In this document: one piece after another, positions 1-11,702 of the stretch
Layout of the letters: each line of letters opens with the position of its first letter
Numbering within the stretch: the stretch's first letter is position 1
Origin: Tridacna crocea
Taxonomy: Eukaryota > Mollusca > Bivalvia > Cardiida > Cardiidae
Reading direction: 5' to 3'
DNA: 64,000 bases
Assembly (NCBI GenBank): GCA_943736015.1
Contig: OX031056.1
Coordinates: forward strand, 63,887,277 to 63,951,276
Program-made: the position numbers and the translations under genes
The notes under the pieces: model-generated
The model's database searches: none
Told to the model about the DNA's origin: nothing
Seen by the model: the letters and a program-made list of their open reading frames with translations, nothing else

Positions 1-865
1 TTTTGCACTATACAGAAATGAAGAAATTCTTAAAGATTCTTCTTCTCTGAAACAGTTGGTCAGATTTTGTAATAATTTCACAGAGATTTTCCTTGGATGA
101 CCCTTTTCAAAAACTGTTTGTGAAATTTTTATCCGTCAAGAAACATGGCTCTGGTGAATCGGGGCTACTTGTGCTATACAGAAATGAAGAAATTCTTAAA
201 AATTCTTCTTCTCTGAAACAGTTGGTCAGATTTTGAAATAATTTCACAGAGATTTTCCGTGGATGACCCTTTTCAAAAACTGTTTGTGAAATTTTGATTC
301 GTCTAGAAACATGGCTCTGGTGAATGGGGGCTGCTTGCACTATAGGGCAATGAAGAAATACTTAGAAATTCTTCTCTGAAACAGCTGGTCAGATTTTGGA
401 AAATTTTCACAGAGATATTCCTTGGGTGACCCTTTTCAAAAATTGTTCGTAAAAATTTGATTCGTCGACAAACATTGCTCTGGTGAATGGGGGCTACTTG
501 CACTATATGGAAATGAAGAAATTCTTGAAAATTCTTCTTCTCTGAAACAACTAGTCAGATTTGAAAATTGCTTCATGGAAATATTCCTTGAATGACCTTT
601 TTCAAAATTTGTTCGCGAAATTTTGATAGGTCAAGAAACATGGCTCTGGTGAATGGGGGCTACTTGCACTGTACGGAATTCCTAAAAATTCTTCTTTTCT
701 GAAACTGCTTGTCAGATTTTGAAAGGCTTTTTACAGGTGACCTATAAAAATTGCTTGGCAAAATAATGATTTTGTTTCCAGTGTTTCAATACCTTCAAAA
801 AAAAAAGGCTATGGTCCTCTCAAAAATTCAGGTGAGCGATCCAGGGCCATCTTGGGCCTCTTGTT
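1..865 (+). repeat. Helitron-like (pearl-type) element, 3' part, 163-bp tandem core
   Basis: A monomer of about 163 bp repeats from the window edge; the landmark GGGGGCTACTTGCACTATA recurs near 163, 327, 489 and 656. The block ends with CAGGTGAGCGATCCAGGGCC, a hairpin and the tail CTCTTGTT at about 865. The same core returns at 46.96-47.3, 50.7-51.26 and 58.2-58.8 kb. The 5' end is outside the window. Open frames on the minus strand here are chance products of the repeat. Confidence 0.75.
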
Positions 866-892
866 AAGGATAATTGGTGTTGCGGATGTTTA

Positions 893-986
893 GTGGTTTG
901 GATAGCTCAGTGGTTACCGCAACACGGGCTTGCACCCATGATATTTTGAACACTGGCCTTGAAAGCAAAGGTCCAGGGTTCAAAAG
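893..986 (+). repeat. tRNA-derived SINE head
   Basis: An A-box-like stretch (ATAGCTCAGTGGTTA, about 902-916) and a B-box-like stretch (GGGTTCAAAAG, about 976-986) are spaced as in a class II tRNA or a tRNA-derived SINE. No clean cloverleaf or CCA end is visible, so it is called a SINE head rather than a functional tRNA. It lies in the intron before the first visible host exon. Confidence 0.6.
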
Positions 987-1124
987 CTGTAAAATTGGCT
1001 AAAAACTGGTGAAAAAACGAGTTTAGATGGATCTTAAAGAAAGGTTGGTGAATACTGACCCAGTTTTATTTACAGCAATCAGTTTACATTTGAATTATCA
1101 ATTATTCTTAATTTTTCATTCCAG

Positions 1125-1198
1125 TGCTGTTTATTTACATATAATAAATCCTACTGCTGGCAGGGGTGTGAGAATATCATTTCATGGCTATGAGCAAG
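1125..1198 (+). CDS. Alpha-arrestin exon 1 of 11 visible
   Basis: The acceptor is TTTTTCATTCCAG and the donor GTAGGT. The exon enters one base into the end of a codon and leaves in phase 1. It encodes 24 residues starting AVYLHI and ending HGYEQ, the 'V.L.I..P...RGI.I...GYE' strand pair near the start of the arrestin N domain. Upstream exons with the start codon are outside the window. Confidence 0.85.
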
Positions 1199-1855
1199 GT
1201 AGGTAACTCTATGTGTGCCAAATAACTCAAACAGACATTTTCAGTTTAGAAACAAGACCTAAATAAGTGCAATAAATTATGATGGTACATGTATTAGTGT
1301 ACAGTGCTTCAGCAAAGCAACAGTATAGTTCAAAGATCAGTCTCCTTGTTTTGACATATTTTCTGGCTAGTACTGCTAAAACTTGGTCAGAATGTCTGCT
1401 TTCATGATATCTAGGAACAGTTTAAAAATTGGTTATTTATAAAAGTTTAAGTCACTGGGTCAGATCTCTGAAAAAAACTTCAGAACACTCAAGAGTTCCA
1501 ATTTTGGTTCAGAATGTTTGTCTTGATAATATATTGGATTGATATGAAACTGGATCATTTTGGTTCAATACTGATAAATGTTCTCAATAGTTGTCAGGCT
1601 AGGGTTAGCTATTTAGGGTCACCACGGCTCTCTTACTATATTTTAGGTATGGTAGGTTTCAGACTTGGTGTGGTAATAGGTCTTGATATGTAGATTATTG
1701 AGATGATACCAGTGTACGGGAAAGATTATGGGTAAATCACTGTTGGTTAATATCAAGAAAGTAGGAACCAAACTTTAATCAAGAAATGAACTTGTTCTGT
1801 GCAAGGTTTTGATAATGGCCTTACCTGACCATTATTGTCTCTTGAATGTTTACAG

Positions 1856-1957
1856 TGGAGTATGAATACAAGAATGAAGGAAGAGAAGATCAGTATGTTG
1901 GTTATAGAGAGATGAAATACTACATCAACCAGCAGGTATCTCTTCATGAATCTCAAG
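1856..1957 (+). CDS. Alpha-arrestin exon 2
   Basis: It follows TTTACAG and ends before GTAGGA; it starts and ends in phase 1. It encodes 33 full residues rich in charged and aromatic positions (EYEYKNEGRED then YYINQQVSLHES). This matches the arrestin N region where family members have a variable loop followed by the strand before the YPF motif. Intron 2 after it is 9.7 kb and holds a broken LINE. Confidence 0.85.
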
Positions 1958-2083
1958 GTAGGAGTCTACATGGTCCATTGTTTATAATTAGTTTTTGATA
2001 AAAGAATTTCAAATTTGACTTAAAAGCAAGAATATTGACTATATATGGATTAAAATATAACATGGATATTCTAATAAGTATTT

Positions 2084-2932
2084 ATGTTGTTGTCTGATAA
2101 CAAGAGAATGAGTGGCACACCATCAGAAAGAGAGAAAAGAGAACGAGAATCTCCAGGGGTGATCAGTCCCCTTTGTAAACAAGCCAAAATGGCGGATGGT
2201 GATAGTGAAAGCAGAAAGTGTAATTCTCCGTTACCCTCTAACATGACTGAAAAAATGGATAAAGTTATGGAAATGTAAAGTTCATTGAAAAAGGGTCAAG
2301 AAAGTTTGCAGAAAATGTTTGATAGCAAAATAGAAAAGCTTCGAAAAGATATATTGTCTACAATAGACGATAAGATAAAGTCTGTGAAAGTTGATAAAGA
2401 TTTACAGTTTGCAGCCATTGAAAATTGTATCAGCCACGTAAAAAGTGAGATCATCTCAATTAAAGAGCAGAGTGGGCAGAATGTACAGTTCGATTGTTCA
2501 GTCGATTATGCCGACATAACGGTAATAGCTTCAAATGTGAAGGTGAGACAAAATGTCTCCCCACTGAAATCGGCTCAAGACATAATCAATGCCCATAGGG
2601 ATATTGCCCAACAAGTCACCATTACAGAAGCTAAGAGGTGTGCTGACAGGGGTGATAGGAAAATCCCGTTATTGAAAATTGCTTTTGAAACGATTGACCA
2701 AAAAATTGTGATTTTACGTGCCAAAAGAAAGCTTTCTGAAAGCATACATTATAAAAAGGTTTACTTGCGCAGTAGTAAAACACAAACAGAACGTTTGTTG
2801 GGATTGAATGCCGAAAGTCTGCTCTCTGAAATTCCTAACGGGAATAGTTACCACTCGTCACAGCAAATGGCCGAATTGTCAAGAAAGACAACTCAGCAAG
2901 GAGTTCCCATAGTGCGCCTCAGCCAACCATGA
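2084..2932 (+). pseudogene. LINE ORF1 remnant
   Basis: A first part (2084-2278) ends at a TAA and the same frame continues from 2279 to 2932. The protein has a Ser/charged head, a Lys/Glu-rich coiled coil (about 2285-2480) and a basic C-terminal half with KVYLRSSKTQTERL, resembling the nucleic-acid-binding tail of LINE ORF1 proteins. The in-frame TAA at 2276-2278 means it is broken, unless it was read through. Confidence 0.6.
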
Positions 2933-3005
2933 CCGATGCGACACGTGATTAAGATAATAGCCGGTTGTGTAAGAAACTTACTATATCGCATCTGAATGTA
3001 GCAGG

Positions 3006-3314
3006 ATGGACAGTATCAAACAATACATTACGATCAAATTACTCGAACATCTAAATTCTGACATCATCAGGGTAAATGAAACTCATTTAAAATCATCAGA
3101 AACCCTTACCTTAGAAGGATACCAATTTTTCAAACATAATCGACAGGAAACTCATAGAGACGCACCAAAGGGATCCGGCTGTGTCATACTGTTTATTAAA
3201 TCTGAGTTATTCAATGACTTTAACATAAGTGTAGTAGATAATACCTATGATGGTATATTAGGTATTTCTTTGGCTCATAAATAGTCAGAATATAATATTA
3301 TTGTATTCTCAGTA
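3006..3314 (+). pseudogene. LINE ORF2 endonuclease, piece 1
   Basis: It encodes HLNSDIIRVNETHLK followed by a GYQFFKHNRQ block and the GSGCVILF strand, the N-terminal half of an APE-type endonuclease (the E of NETH corresponds to the catalytic E of the family's TET/NET block). A TAG stop follows at 3282-3284, but the reading frame (SEYNIIVFSV) runs on to the pogo-like insertion at 3315. Confidence 0.8.
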
Positions 3315-4882
3315 CAGTGGATTCCACTTAATCGCAACCCTGTTTATCGGGATTTTCGGTCATTTGCAAGATTTGGTCCAGCACCGATCCATTTCCTATT
3401 TAGACAACGTAAATTTCAACGCATAATCGCGATCCTATAAATAGAACATTTCGGTTTTTATCAACGAAAAATTAGCAAGTTATTCGAAATTCTAGTGTTT
3501 ATTAGCAATTCCTTGGGGTAGACAGCGAAAAATTCCAATCTGTCCTAGAAAAAAAAGGTTACTCAAAACGATGAAAGTCGAATTATAGTGCATACGGAGA
3601 ATCACAGATAAAAACTGATGCAACTGCATACAAACGACGAGTCCGACATGATCCGTTTTCATATTTAAGTCATTAAAGATAAAAATTGTTGGCGTATTTC
3701 ATGTTATTCATTTCATTTAAGAAAGTGCAATAACGTTTACAAAACATCTGCAAATGGCCGACATTCTGAATATGGACCTCGTTAACTCAGTGGCTGTTTT
3801 GCAGCATTGGTGCATTAGTTTACTTCACTGGTTGCCGATTATCAAGTTCAACAATTGGACGGTTACGCGAGATTTTGGGTACCAGGCTGTACACCCACCA
3901 CCAAGAGCACTGATAAATAAAATGGTAATTTTAGTGCAGGAAAATTGGCGAAAAGATTGCTACTTGTACTTAAATCTTGTCTTGGTATAACTCAGCAAAA
4001 AATAAAAAAACTTACATGGACTTTCAATGATCAGACTTCACACTCTGTGCAGTCTGATCTCGGTCTACGCTCCCCGAAAGCAACTGAAGACGAATTCGGC
4101 ACTTTACCTGTTACAATAAAGACCGATCGAATTGACCGATCGAATTAACTTATCACCGATCAGATAATTACACACTGGGTAGAAAAAAAATTAACTCTTT
4201 GTAAGTGTCTCGTTGATAATCCAATTTGTGACAAACAATTTGACTACAGGCGTGAGAGTAAGGTGTACCGAATGTAAACTGTGAAAAATACAGAAAACCG
4301 TTTCTTACTTAGGTCTGCTTTGAATGGTATGGCCTAAATTAAGGCGTTAAAATAGAATCGTCTGTGCGGCAATCAGTCTATGACGTCACACAAACTTCTA
4401 CCCACCCATTCAACCGAACAGGTGGCGAGTCTGGGTTTATTACAGGTGCACAGTACACGATCATGTTGTGTAAGAATGTGCATGTACACAAGGAGTAATT
4501 GTTAGATAACCAGAAACTAGAGATATGCGTCGAAACCTGTGTTTACAAAAAGTTTGTGTTGAATTTTATGTCAAACGAAGCTTCACTATGGCCAACAGCC
4601 TGGATCGTTTCTGGTACTTTGTGCACTTGATAGGTAAACAAAGTAAGCAAACAAATAATTTTTTAAACTTGTTTAGTTTGAAATACATATATTTAAAAAA
4701 AATATGAACATTAATCAAATGATCGGGATGCAAGATCTCAACGTCTGTCATTAGAACGAAACGATCGTCTGCATCTCTGGTTAGACTTCCGGTCTGAAAA
4801 GAGCCATCGGATTATCGGGCCGACCGCTTATTCGGGATATTTTCTCTGACAAATAGGACTTGCAAATAAGCGGAATCTACTG
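3315..4882. mobile_element. Pogo/Tc1-mariner-like non-autonomous transposon
   Basis: It is flanked by TA on both sides (3313-3314 and 4883-4884). The left end CAGTGGATTCCACTTA and the inverted right end CAGTAGATTCCGCTTA match at nearly every base, continuing to about TGCAA. Removing the element with one TA restores the endonuclease frame exactly. No transposase is visible in its 1568 bp. TA duplication and CAGT-type ends fit pogo/Tigger-type elements (inference). It also contains a GATCAGACT...AGTCTGATC palindromic patch near 4028-4063 seen elsewhere in the window. Confidence 0.8.
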
Positions 4883-5022
4883 TATATTTATCTCCAGAAA
4901 ATTCTCCATGGGGGCGAAATGTTAGTGAATTTTATGCATACTTACTTGGTCAAGTTTACTTACTGTCTAACGCAGATGCCTTGATTATCTGTGGGGATTT
5001 TAATTCTAGAATAGGGGACAAG
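4883..5022 (+). pseudogene. LINE ORF2 endonuclease, piece 2
   Basis: It encodes YLSPENSPWGR then LLSNADALIICGDFNSRIGD. The GDFN motif is the conserved core of the APE-type endonuclease. It is joined in frame to piece 1 when the TA element is removed, and is cut at its 3' side by the hAT-like element. Confidence 0.85.
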
Positions 5023-7674
5023 TTAGTCCAAATATTTAGACGTACACATGCTTGTTTGCCGTTCAACATTTATTTTTTGGACATTTCACATTTTACTTTT
5101 CTTTTGCATGTTACGTCTAAACGGGCCCTACTTAGTTCTATGTAGCAAATTTGATTTCCTAAAATCCGGGATAATGGTGAAAAAGCACGCAAGTAAACAT
5201 GATAGATAACTTAACTGGATACAAATTTACTTTTCTGACTCTGAAAAAGGGCCACATTCATGATATATTCATCTTGAGTTCAATCGTGTAACTTTTTCAA
5301 CACAAAAGCCGCCATGTTTACAAGCATATTTCGGGTTAAATAAAGAAACGAATTTCCGAACGATTTTTTAACGAAATCCGATTAGGCCCCCCCCCCCCCC
5401 ACCCCCCGCACGGATTGTAACCTTAGATTTGGCAACCATTTTCTGAAGTTCTGTTTACCAAAATTATTTCTAAAACCTTAACATAAATTAATGTGAAATG
5501 CCTGTATAATCATAGTCCCTACTTGAATCATGTATATATTCAACGATAACAACATATTCAGCCTTCGGTCTTGTGCGAGAAGCTGAATTTAGACATGGGA
5601 AACCCCGGCTTCATTATGTGGCTTTATATATCCATTGGACAGTTCATGAAAAACATACTGTATACCAGAACTCATGTAAAATGCTTCCTATCACCAGAAG
5701 TAACTGTTTGCATAATACAAATGAACTGTTCAAAGTCAATTAGCTCAGTTTTTGAAGCGCGATGAACGGGACGGTGACTTTAGCTCAGTTTTTGAAGCGC
5801 GATGAACGGGACGGACGGATACATGTAAAATTTAACGTCTATTGGTCTTCTCTTGACAGCAGCACTAGAATACCAGAAAAATAAAAAAATACACTTTTTG
5901 CAGTATTTCTGCTCGAGCAAATTTGTACGAAAATCAAGTGGAATTGAAATTCATGTAATAAATTTTGGCTACACGCGAAACCTCACGCAAAAAAAAATAG
6001 TAAAGTGTCATTTTTTTTTCGTTGTCTCGTGTGAAATGACAGTTATGCAGTAACTTGACACCCTTATTGATATTATCTTTCTCAAATTATGCGGAAATAC
6101 GTATCCATAAATTTACAGACATGAAAAATTGATTGGTGCAAAAAACGCAGAAACCCATGACACAACAGAATGTTCCGTTAGACTCGGCCCGGTCAGAGAC
6201 TTCAGACCGTCTTTTCAGCTTTTTAATTACTTTAACAGAAAATTTTCATAATCATCTTGATCTAACAGACTTGTTTTGCTGCAAATCATAAATATGCAAT
6301 TTAGAATCATTATTGTCCAACCCTCTATTATGAACTTAACCACAGATTTACAGCTCAGGGGTTAAGTGTGCCCTGAGCGGAAATACCGGTTTCGGTTCCT
6401 TCTATCAATTTATTAGCAGCTGTGAAGAAGGACTAGGAATTTTCTTCGAAACTACTTTATCATAAATCACCTGAAAATATTCAGTGTCGTATTCAAAGGG
6501 TTTCATTGCTATGGAACAGCTGTGGCGTGCAAAAACTCCCATGGCGTATCCATGACGGTATAAGTTCTCCGTGTCGTATTTTAGTAGGACTGGTTGGAAA
6601 TATTCACTCTCAGTAATAAGAGCGAGTGGTCTGGAAAAACGTCATAAAATACCACTAAAACCGACCTTTCTTTTAAAAATATGCATACGGTCCTGTTTTG
6701 GTTGCAGTTCCTAAATAAACAACAGTGAAACTATTGTCTGCATTTAAATAAGGGGTTCGTCAAAAAAGGTGACGTCTTTCACTTCATTGTGCCTAAGAAA
6801 ACTGGGATGCATTTAGGATTCAAAAACATGCACCCCGCGAAAACACATCGATCGACGATAGATCTCATTTCTCTTTAATGAAATGAAGCTTTTCAACACT
6901 TTCCAACGTTAAAGTTTGCCTAAAGAGTTGGAGCCTTACTGTCGTACGTTCATTTATGTCCATGTCTTTATCTACGTAAAATAAGGCCATGCACATAAAA
7001 CATCATAAAATCCGATATGTAACACTCGACCAATAATTAAAGAAATTTATCACTCTATTTAACACACAACATCCAAAAAGTATCAGAAACGCGGGTTGGA
7101 CGGGAATCCGGCGAAATCGATTCAGAAAAAGTGGGAACGAACTAGATTTGGGACGAGTTACTAGGACAATTCTCTCGGCGTTTCTTTTATTTATGAATAG
7201 TCTTAAAACTCGATAACCGTCTGTAATGGACCATTAAACGATTCAGTACTTCTTTCTGTGCAAAATTATATTTGTGAATGAGGGTTGCCCCTTTCTGTAA
7301 CACTTTAATGGAGGTAAAGGAATTTCGTTTAAAGAATTTCGTTTACTTGCCGTTAACCCGCGATAACTACACATTTACATACCGGTTTTACTTCAAAAAT
7401 AGGGTAGTGTGAAATAGAAGCGGATTTAACTCATAAAACGTAAGTGTTTTACAACCAAGTCTTTGATATTGGTTCAATATTGATTTATCTTGTTACCGAT
7501 ACCAGTTTCATTGAGCATTTTGCATTTTAAGTATCCAAATTTGTTGCTCAAACAGCGACAAGATTTGATGTCGGAGTTTGCTAAAGGAACCTATGAAGGG
7601 CCCGATAAGACCCTACGTACACGATGAATGTCAAAATGTGAAATAACGTACGTAGGGTCTTATAAATAGGACTA
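5023..7674. mobile_element. hAT-like non-autonomous transposon with hairpin ends
   Basis: A perfect 8-bp direct repeat GGGACAAG flanks it (5015-5022 and 7675-7682); 8-bp duplications are typical of hAT and P-type elements. The ends are imperfect inverted repeats (TTAGTCCAAATATTTAGAC against TAGTCCTATTTATAAGACC). Each end also folds on itself: arms 5035-5044/5112-5121 on the left and 7606-7620/7648-7662 on the right, with GGGCCC just inside both. A homopolymer C run lies near 5387-5408. A 48-bp piece is tandemly repeated at about 5735-5812. No transposase is recognised. Confidence 0.7.
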
Positions 7675-7682
7675 GGGACAAG

Positions 7683-8800
7683 TCTGATTTGGTAAATGTG
7701 ACTGATAATATTCACCTAAGAAACTGTATTGATAATGTAGTTAATCGGCATGGACTTACTCTTGTAGACTTTTTATGTGATTCAAAAATGTGTATTTTGA
7801 ATGGTCGGTTCAATTCTGACTTTGATAACTTCACATGTGTGTAGCATAGAGGGCAATCTGTAGTCGATTATGTTTGTGTCCCACATGACTGCATTAATAA
7901 CTGTGAACAATTTGAAGTTATCCCCCTTTCTAATATTGTTACTAAAAATCAACTCCAGTCACTTATTGGGCCGGGTAGCAAATTACCTGATCATAATGCG
8001 TTGAGATTTGACTATAAATACTATAGTCAAATCTAAATGCAAAATGATGAAGTAAACCTTCAACAAAAACCAAGCATATAGAAATTTAACCCCAAAGTAT
8101 TTAGATTAAATAGAATCCCCGAAAAATTTTTTTCATCTGATTTATCCAAATCTACATTCGCAAGACTTATTCGAAAAATTGAACTTTGTCGTGAAAACCA
8201 AAATGGTATTGATGACCTGTATGAAACAATTAGCAAAACTGTCTATGACGAAATAAACAAACATATCCTTTCGTTTGATACGTCTAATTGAACAAAAAAA
8301 CGTTATAAAATCTACAAACCATATTGGAATGATGAACTTGAAAATTTATGGCGCGCCAAGCACAAATGTGAAAAAGATTACATCAGATTTCGCGGTAGAT
8401 GGGAAATTTGAGATATTCTACGAATAAAGTTTCTGGTTTCGAGAAACAAATTTGATAAAGATTTACGAACAGCTGAACGGTCATTTAATAAGTCCTTATG
8501 CATGGAAATAGAATGTAATTGTACAAATGATCTGCGAGCATTCTGGTCGCATATTCAAAAGCTTGGCCCGAATTGCATCAGTCAAATACCTTTCGAGGTG
8601 TATGATAATGACAATAACCTTAATTCTAATGAAGACGTCGTATTCAAAAAGTGGTCTGAAGATTTTCAAACATATGATAACAGCTCTGTTATTAATGAAT
8701 TCGATGAGCAATGTTGCGAAAACGTTATTCGGGAAAAAGATTTTCTAGAGGGGCACATGCTTGATCCATTATACAAAGAGAATTTTGGTTGGTATAGATA
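7683..8800 (+). pseudogene. LINE ORF2 endonuclease piece 3 and linker to RT
   Basis: The frame resumes directly after the hAT duplication (DLVNVTDNIHLRN). Next come a GLTLVDFLCDS block and the C-terminal endonuclease motif with VVDYVCVPHD and SKLPDHNAL (the SDH-like histidine). The linker has PYWNDEL and a LRTAERSFNKSL block typical of LINE ORF2. At least four stops interrupt it (including near 7842, 8034, 8290 and 8411). A frame from 8502 to 8801 covers FWSHIQKLGPN. Confidence 0.75.
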
Positions 8801-10181
8801 AAATTCCCTACGAAGTGTTAAAATTTCCTGTAGTTATCAGTTTATTGCATTCCCTATTTAACTTGTGCCTCGATACAGGTATCGTTCCAACAGCTTGGAA
8901 AAAAGCAATAATATCACCGATCCCTAAAGATATATCCAAAGACAAACGGGTGCCTTTAAATTATCGTGGAATAAGTCTAATATCAGTAGTCAGTAAACTT
9001 TATTCAAATGTTTTAAATAAACGTCTGACAAAGTATCTTGAGAATGAGAATATATTTGCTGAAGAACAAAATGGTTTCAGACCCCACCGATCCTGTGAAG
9101 AGCATATTTTTTCAGCTACCACATTAATCAGAAACAGAATTCTACATAAAAAAGATATGTTTGCTTCGTTCATAGACTTACAAAAGGCATTTGAATTTGT
9201 CAATAGAGACGTTACTTTTCAAGATGATTAAAAATGGTATTAATGGTAAATTTTATATCTCGTTTAAAGCTTTGATTACAAATACGCAGTCATGCATTAA
9301 ACTAAACAGTATACTTTCCGACTGGTTTCCCACTATTTCCGGTATACGGCAAGGAGATACAAACTCTTCAACAGTATCGGCTCTCTACATTAATGACCTT
9401 ATTGAAGGGATTAACGGTCTGGGTAAAGGAATCAAATATGGAAATAACCAATTAAGCTGTCTGGTATATGCAGATGACATAATTTTACTATCAGAGTCTG
9501 AAAACAAAATGCAAACAATGCTAGACTTTACCAACGATTGGTGCAATAAATGGAGATTACGTATAAATCACTCGAAGTCAAACTCTATGCATTTTGGAAA
9601 CAAGGGGAAATCCAGGAGCAAATATTTGTTTAAAGTTAAAAGTAATGTGCTAGAATATACCGACACTTACAGGTATCTCGTTATTTTTATAAATGAATTT
9701 TTAGATTTTTCATACACTGCAGATACCCTTGCCCAAGCTGGAAGCTGTGCACTTGGTTCTGTCATACATAAAATAAACAGTAAGAAAGATATTGGTTTTA
9801 AAACTTATAAAAAGCTATATGAGTGGTGCGTTATACCGGTTACTGACTATTGCTCTTCTAGTTGGGGGTTTAAAGAAAATAAAAAGTCAGAGTCAATCCA
9901 AAATAGATGTTTTCAATATTTCCTTGGTGTTCATAAATTTACTCTACTATGTATTTCCGACGATGTACGTGTTATTAGCTGTAGGCACAGACGTTGGGTC
10001 AACATGCTACAATTGTGGAATTGTATTGTTAAAATGGCTGACAATCGCTTACATAAAACTATTCTTAATTATGATTACGCTTGCAATCGAAAATCATGGT
10101 GTTCAGAAATAAAACATATAATGGAAAACGTAAATCACATACAAACATATGAATCAAAGATACCGATTGACCTGGAACAAT
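8761..10181 (+). pseudogene. LINE reverse transcriptase
   Basis: Frame 1 (to about 9231) has IDKIPYEVLK, the WKKAIISPIPK strand, YRGISLISVVSK and NGFRPHRSCEEH, ending FIDLQKAFEFVNRD. A frameshift near 9215 moves to a second frame with SGIRQGDTNS and YADDIILLSES; the two Asp of YADD are catalytic in this family. Then follow the thumb and a region with YEWCVIPVTDYCSSSWG. The TTAA MITE at 10182 cuts the reading frame. Confidence 0.88.
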
Positions 10182-10410
10182 TTAACCCTTTACCAAACGA
10201 CAAAATTTTAGACTGGTCCAGATTGAAAGCATTTGCAGACAACATAATGAATGTGACTGAAGAATTGAAAACTGTTTTAGGAAGAGTAGAAAACATTGTG
10301 GGAAAAGGAGAAAATGCTGGTTACCAGCAATTTCTCCTTTTCCCACAATGTTTTTAAAAGGCTTCTTTCACAGAGGTGTTAAAAGTCGGGATTGTGTGGT
10401 AAAGGGTTAA
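10182..10410 (+). mobile_element. TTAA MITE with central hairpin (copy in LINE ORF2)
   Basis: It is bounded by TTAA at both ends (10182-10185 and 10407-10410). Ends read TTAACCCTTTACCAAACGAC and, inverted, TTAACCCTTTACCACACAAT. The middle carries an inverted repeat around GCTGGTTACCAGC with arms of over 20 bp. Removing it with one TTAA keeps the LINE frame open. TTAA target choice and CCCTTT ends resemble piggyBac-type MITEs (inference). This is the reference copy for the family. Confidence 0.85.
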
Positions 10411-10881
10411 GCAAGCAATATTTGTTAAGGAATCTGAAACTGGCAATCTGAAATTCAGAAAATGGCTAAATCAAGAACATATAGAATTTTTAAGCAGACT
10501 TTTGGTCAAGAAGCCAATCTTTGTTCAAACGCTTCTAAAATAGAAAGATCTCATTTACCTCAGTTTCATTTTGGTATCTTGCCTTTGAAGGTAGAAACTG
10601 GTAGATTTATAGGACAAGCATTTTGTGAATGTATCTGTAACCTATGTCAACTAAATGAAATAGAGAACGAAATTCACTTCCTTCTTAAATGTCCGAAATA
10701 CGAAACTTTAAGCCAGATTTTATACCAAAAAATCATTTTTACAAATCGAAATAATGAAATAGACATCGATCCCTTAAATGACAATGAAAAGATAACATAT
10801 TTGCTTAATGAAAAATACTTGTATACCTTAAAATTTATCTTCAGTGCTTTTCAAGTATGTACAAACTCTCTGTACAGATAG
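10411..10881 (+). pseudogene. LINE ORF2 C-terminal Cys/His region
   Basis: The frame from 10462 contains FGILPLKVETGRF and CNLCQLNEIENEIHFLLKCP, a C-x2-C-x8-H-x4-C finger found at the end of many LINE ORF2 proteins. It ends at TAG (10879-10881). It sits in a different frame from the reading frame just before the MITE junction, so one more frameshift lies between 10411 and about 10462. Confidence 0.75.
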
Positions 10882-11162
10882 TATTTCTTTTTTTTTTTGA
10901 TAGTCACACTTTCTCAGAATCTAAACCACTTAATCAGCTAACCTTTTATACTACTTTACACAACTGCATTAAGATAGTCAACTATTGCATGTTTTAATGT
11001 CATTCAGTAATTGGTTTTGTACTGACATACTAGTACACGGATGTGCTTATATACATGTATTCAGTAACCATGTTTAAAGTGACATGTACACGGCTGGGTG
11101 TTTCGAATCTTCTTGTACTTTATTATTACTGTGTTTGTATAAATATGTAACATATGTCACTA

Positions 11163-11184
11163 TAATAAAATGTTCGTTCGTTCG
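11163..11184 (+). repeat. LINE 3' end with TTCG microsatellite
   Basis: AATAAAATG is followed by about three to four TTCG units. This marks the LINE 3' terminus, as microsatellite tails do in CR1/L2-type elements. From 10882 to 11162 there is a 3' untranslated stretch with no other signal. Confidence 0.6.
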
Positions 11185-11396
11185 TATAATTATGATACTT
11201 GCAGTTTTACACCTTTTCCACCAAAACAGTTTTATAATGTTGCACAACAGATAGCATACTGAATGTGTCTCAAATGTAATAGATTTGTCTTTGTAAATGC
11301 AGAAAATATTTATATTGCTTCGTTTGCTACAGTGCCTCAACAAAATGGTCAGCTACAGGACAAATAAACATAGTTGTTTTGTAATAGATATTAATT

Positions 11397-11590
11397 TTGT
11401 TAGCTCCTTACCAAACAACAAAAATACAGACTTGTCAAGGCATAAAGCACTTACATGTATATATGACAATTTTTTCTTGATTCAAGTGTTAGAGTTTGCT
11501 GGTTACCAGTATTTTCTCCTCTACCCACACTGTTTTCAAAAGTTCCCTGTCAGGATTGTTAAAACTCAGGATTGTTTGGTAAAGCATTGA
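11397..11590 (+). mobile_element. Degenerate TTAA MITE
   Basis: TTAGCTCCTTACCAAACAAC at the left and GGATTGTTTGGTAAAGCATTGA at the right match the family ends with changes. The central hairpin is half lost (TGCTGGTTACCAGTATTTTCTCC). Confidence 0.65.
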
Positions 11591-11639
11591 TCAGCACGAC
11601 TCAAGTCATGTAACTATTGGATATGTCTCTTACTTACAG

Positions 11640-11702
11640 GTCCACTGAGTATTGGGAACACAGTCTATCCATTCAAGATACACTTACCTGTAGAAATTCC
11701 AG
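11640..11702 (+). CDS. Alpha-arrestin exon 3 (YPF motif)
   Basis: A 63-nt exon after CTTACTTACAG and before GTTATC. In phase 1 it encodes PLSIGNTVYPFKIHLPVEIP, which is the family hallmark 'G...YPF.F.LP..IP' of the arrestin N domain. It fits precisely between exons 2 and 4, phase 1 on both sides. It is too short for simple ORF searches. Confidence 0.9.

Larger units (their letters stand above)
2050..11184 (+). mobile_element. Dead LINE (non-LTR retrotransposon), APE endonuclease type, split by three insertions
   Basis: In order: a coiled-coil ORF1 (2084-2932), an endonuclease cut into three pieces, a reverse transcriptase with YADD, a C-terminal Cys/His region and a 3' tail of TTCG repeats at 11172-11184. 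CR1/L2-group LINEs often end in short microsatellites, which fits, but I cannot fix the clade. Insertions at 3315-4882, 5023-7674 and 10182-10410 each carry a target duplication, and removing each one brings the LINE frame back together. Several in-frame stops and at least two frameshifts show it is inactive. The 5' limit is approximate. Confidence 0.85.

Noticed and set aside
107-503. Minus-strand ORFs of 66-77 residues with similar sequences.
   Set aside because: They are the same frame in successive 163-bp tandem monomers; the repeat has no conserved start or stop.
893-986. Functional tRNA gene.
   Set aside because: A and B boxes are present but acceptor and anticodon stems do not fold cleanly; it resembles a SINE head.
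3754-4148. ORFs of 67-78 residues within the pogo-like element as a transposase remnant.
   Set aside because: No DDE motifs or helix-turn-helix recognised; too short.
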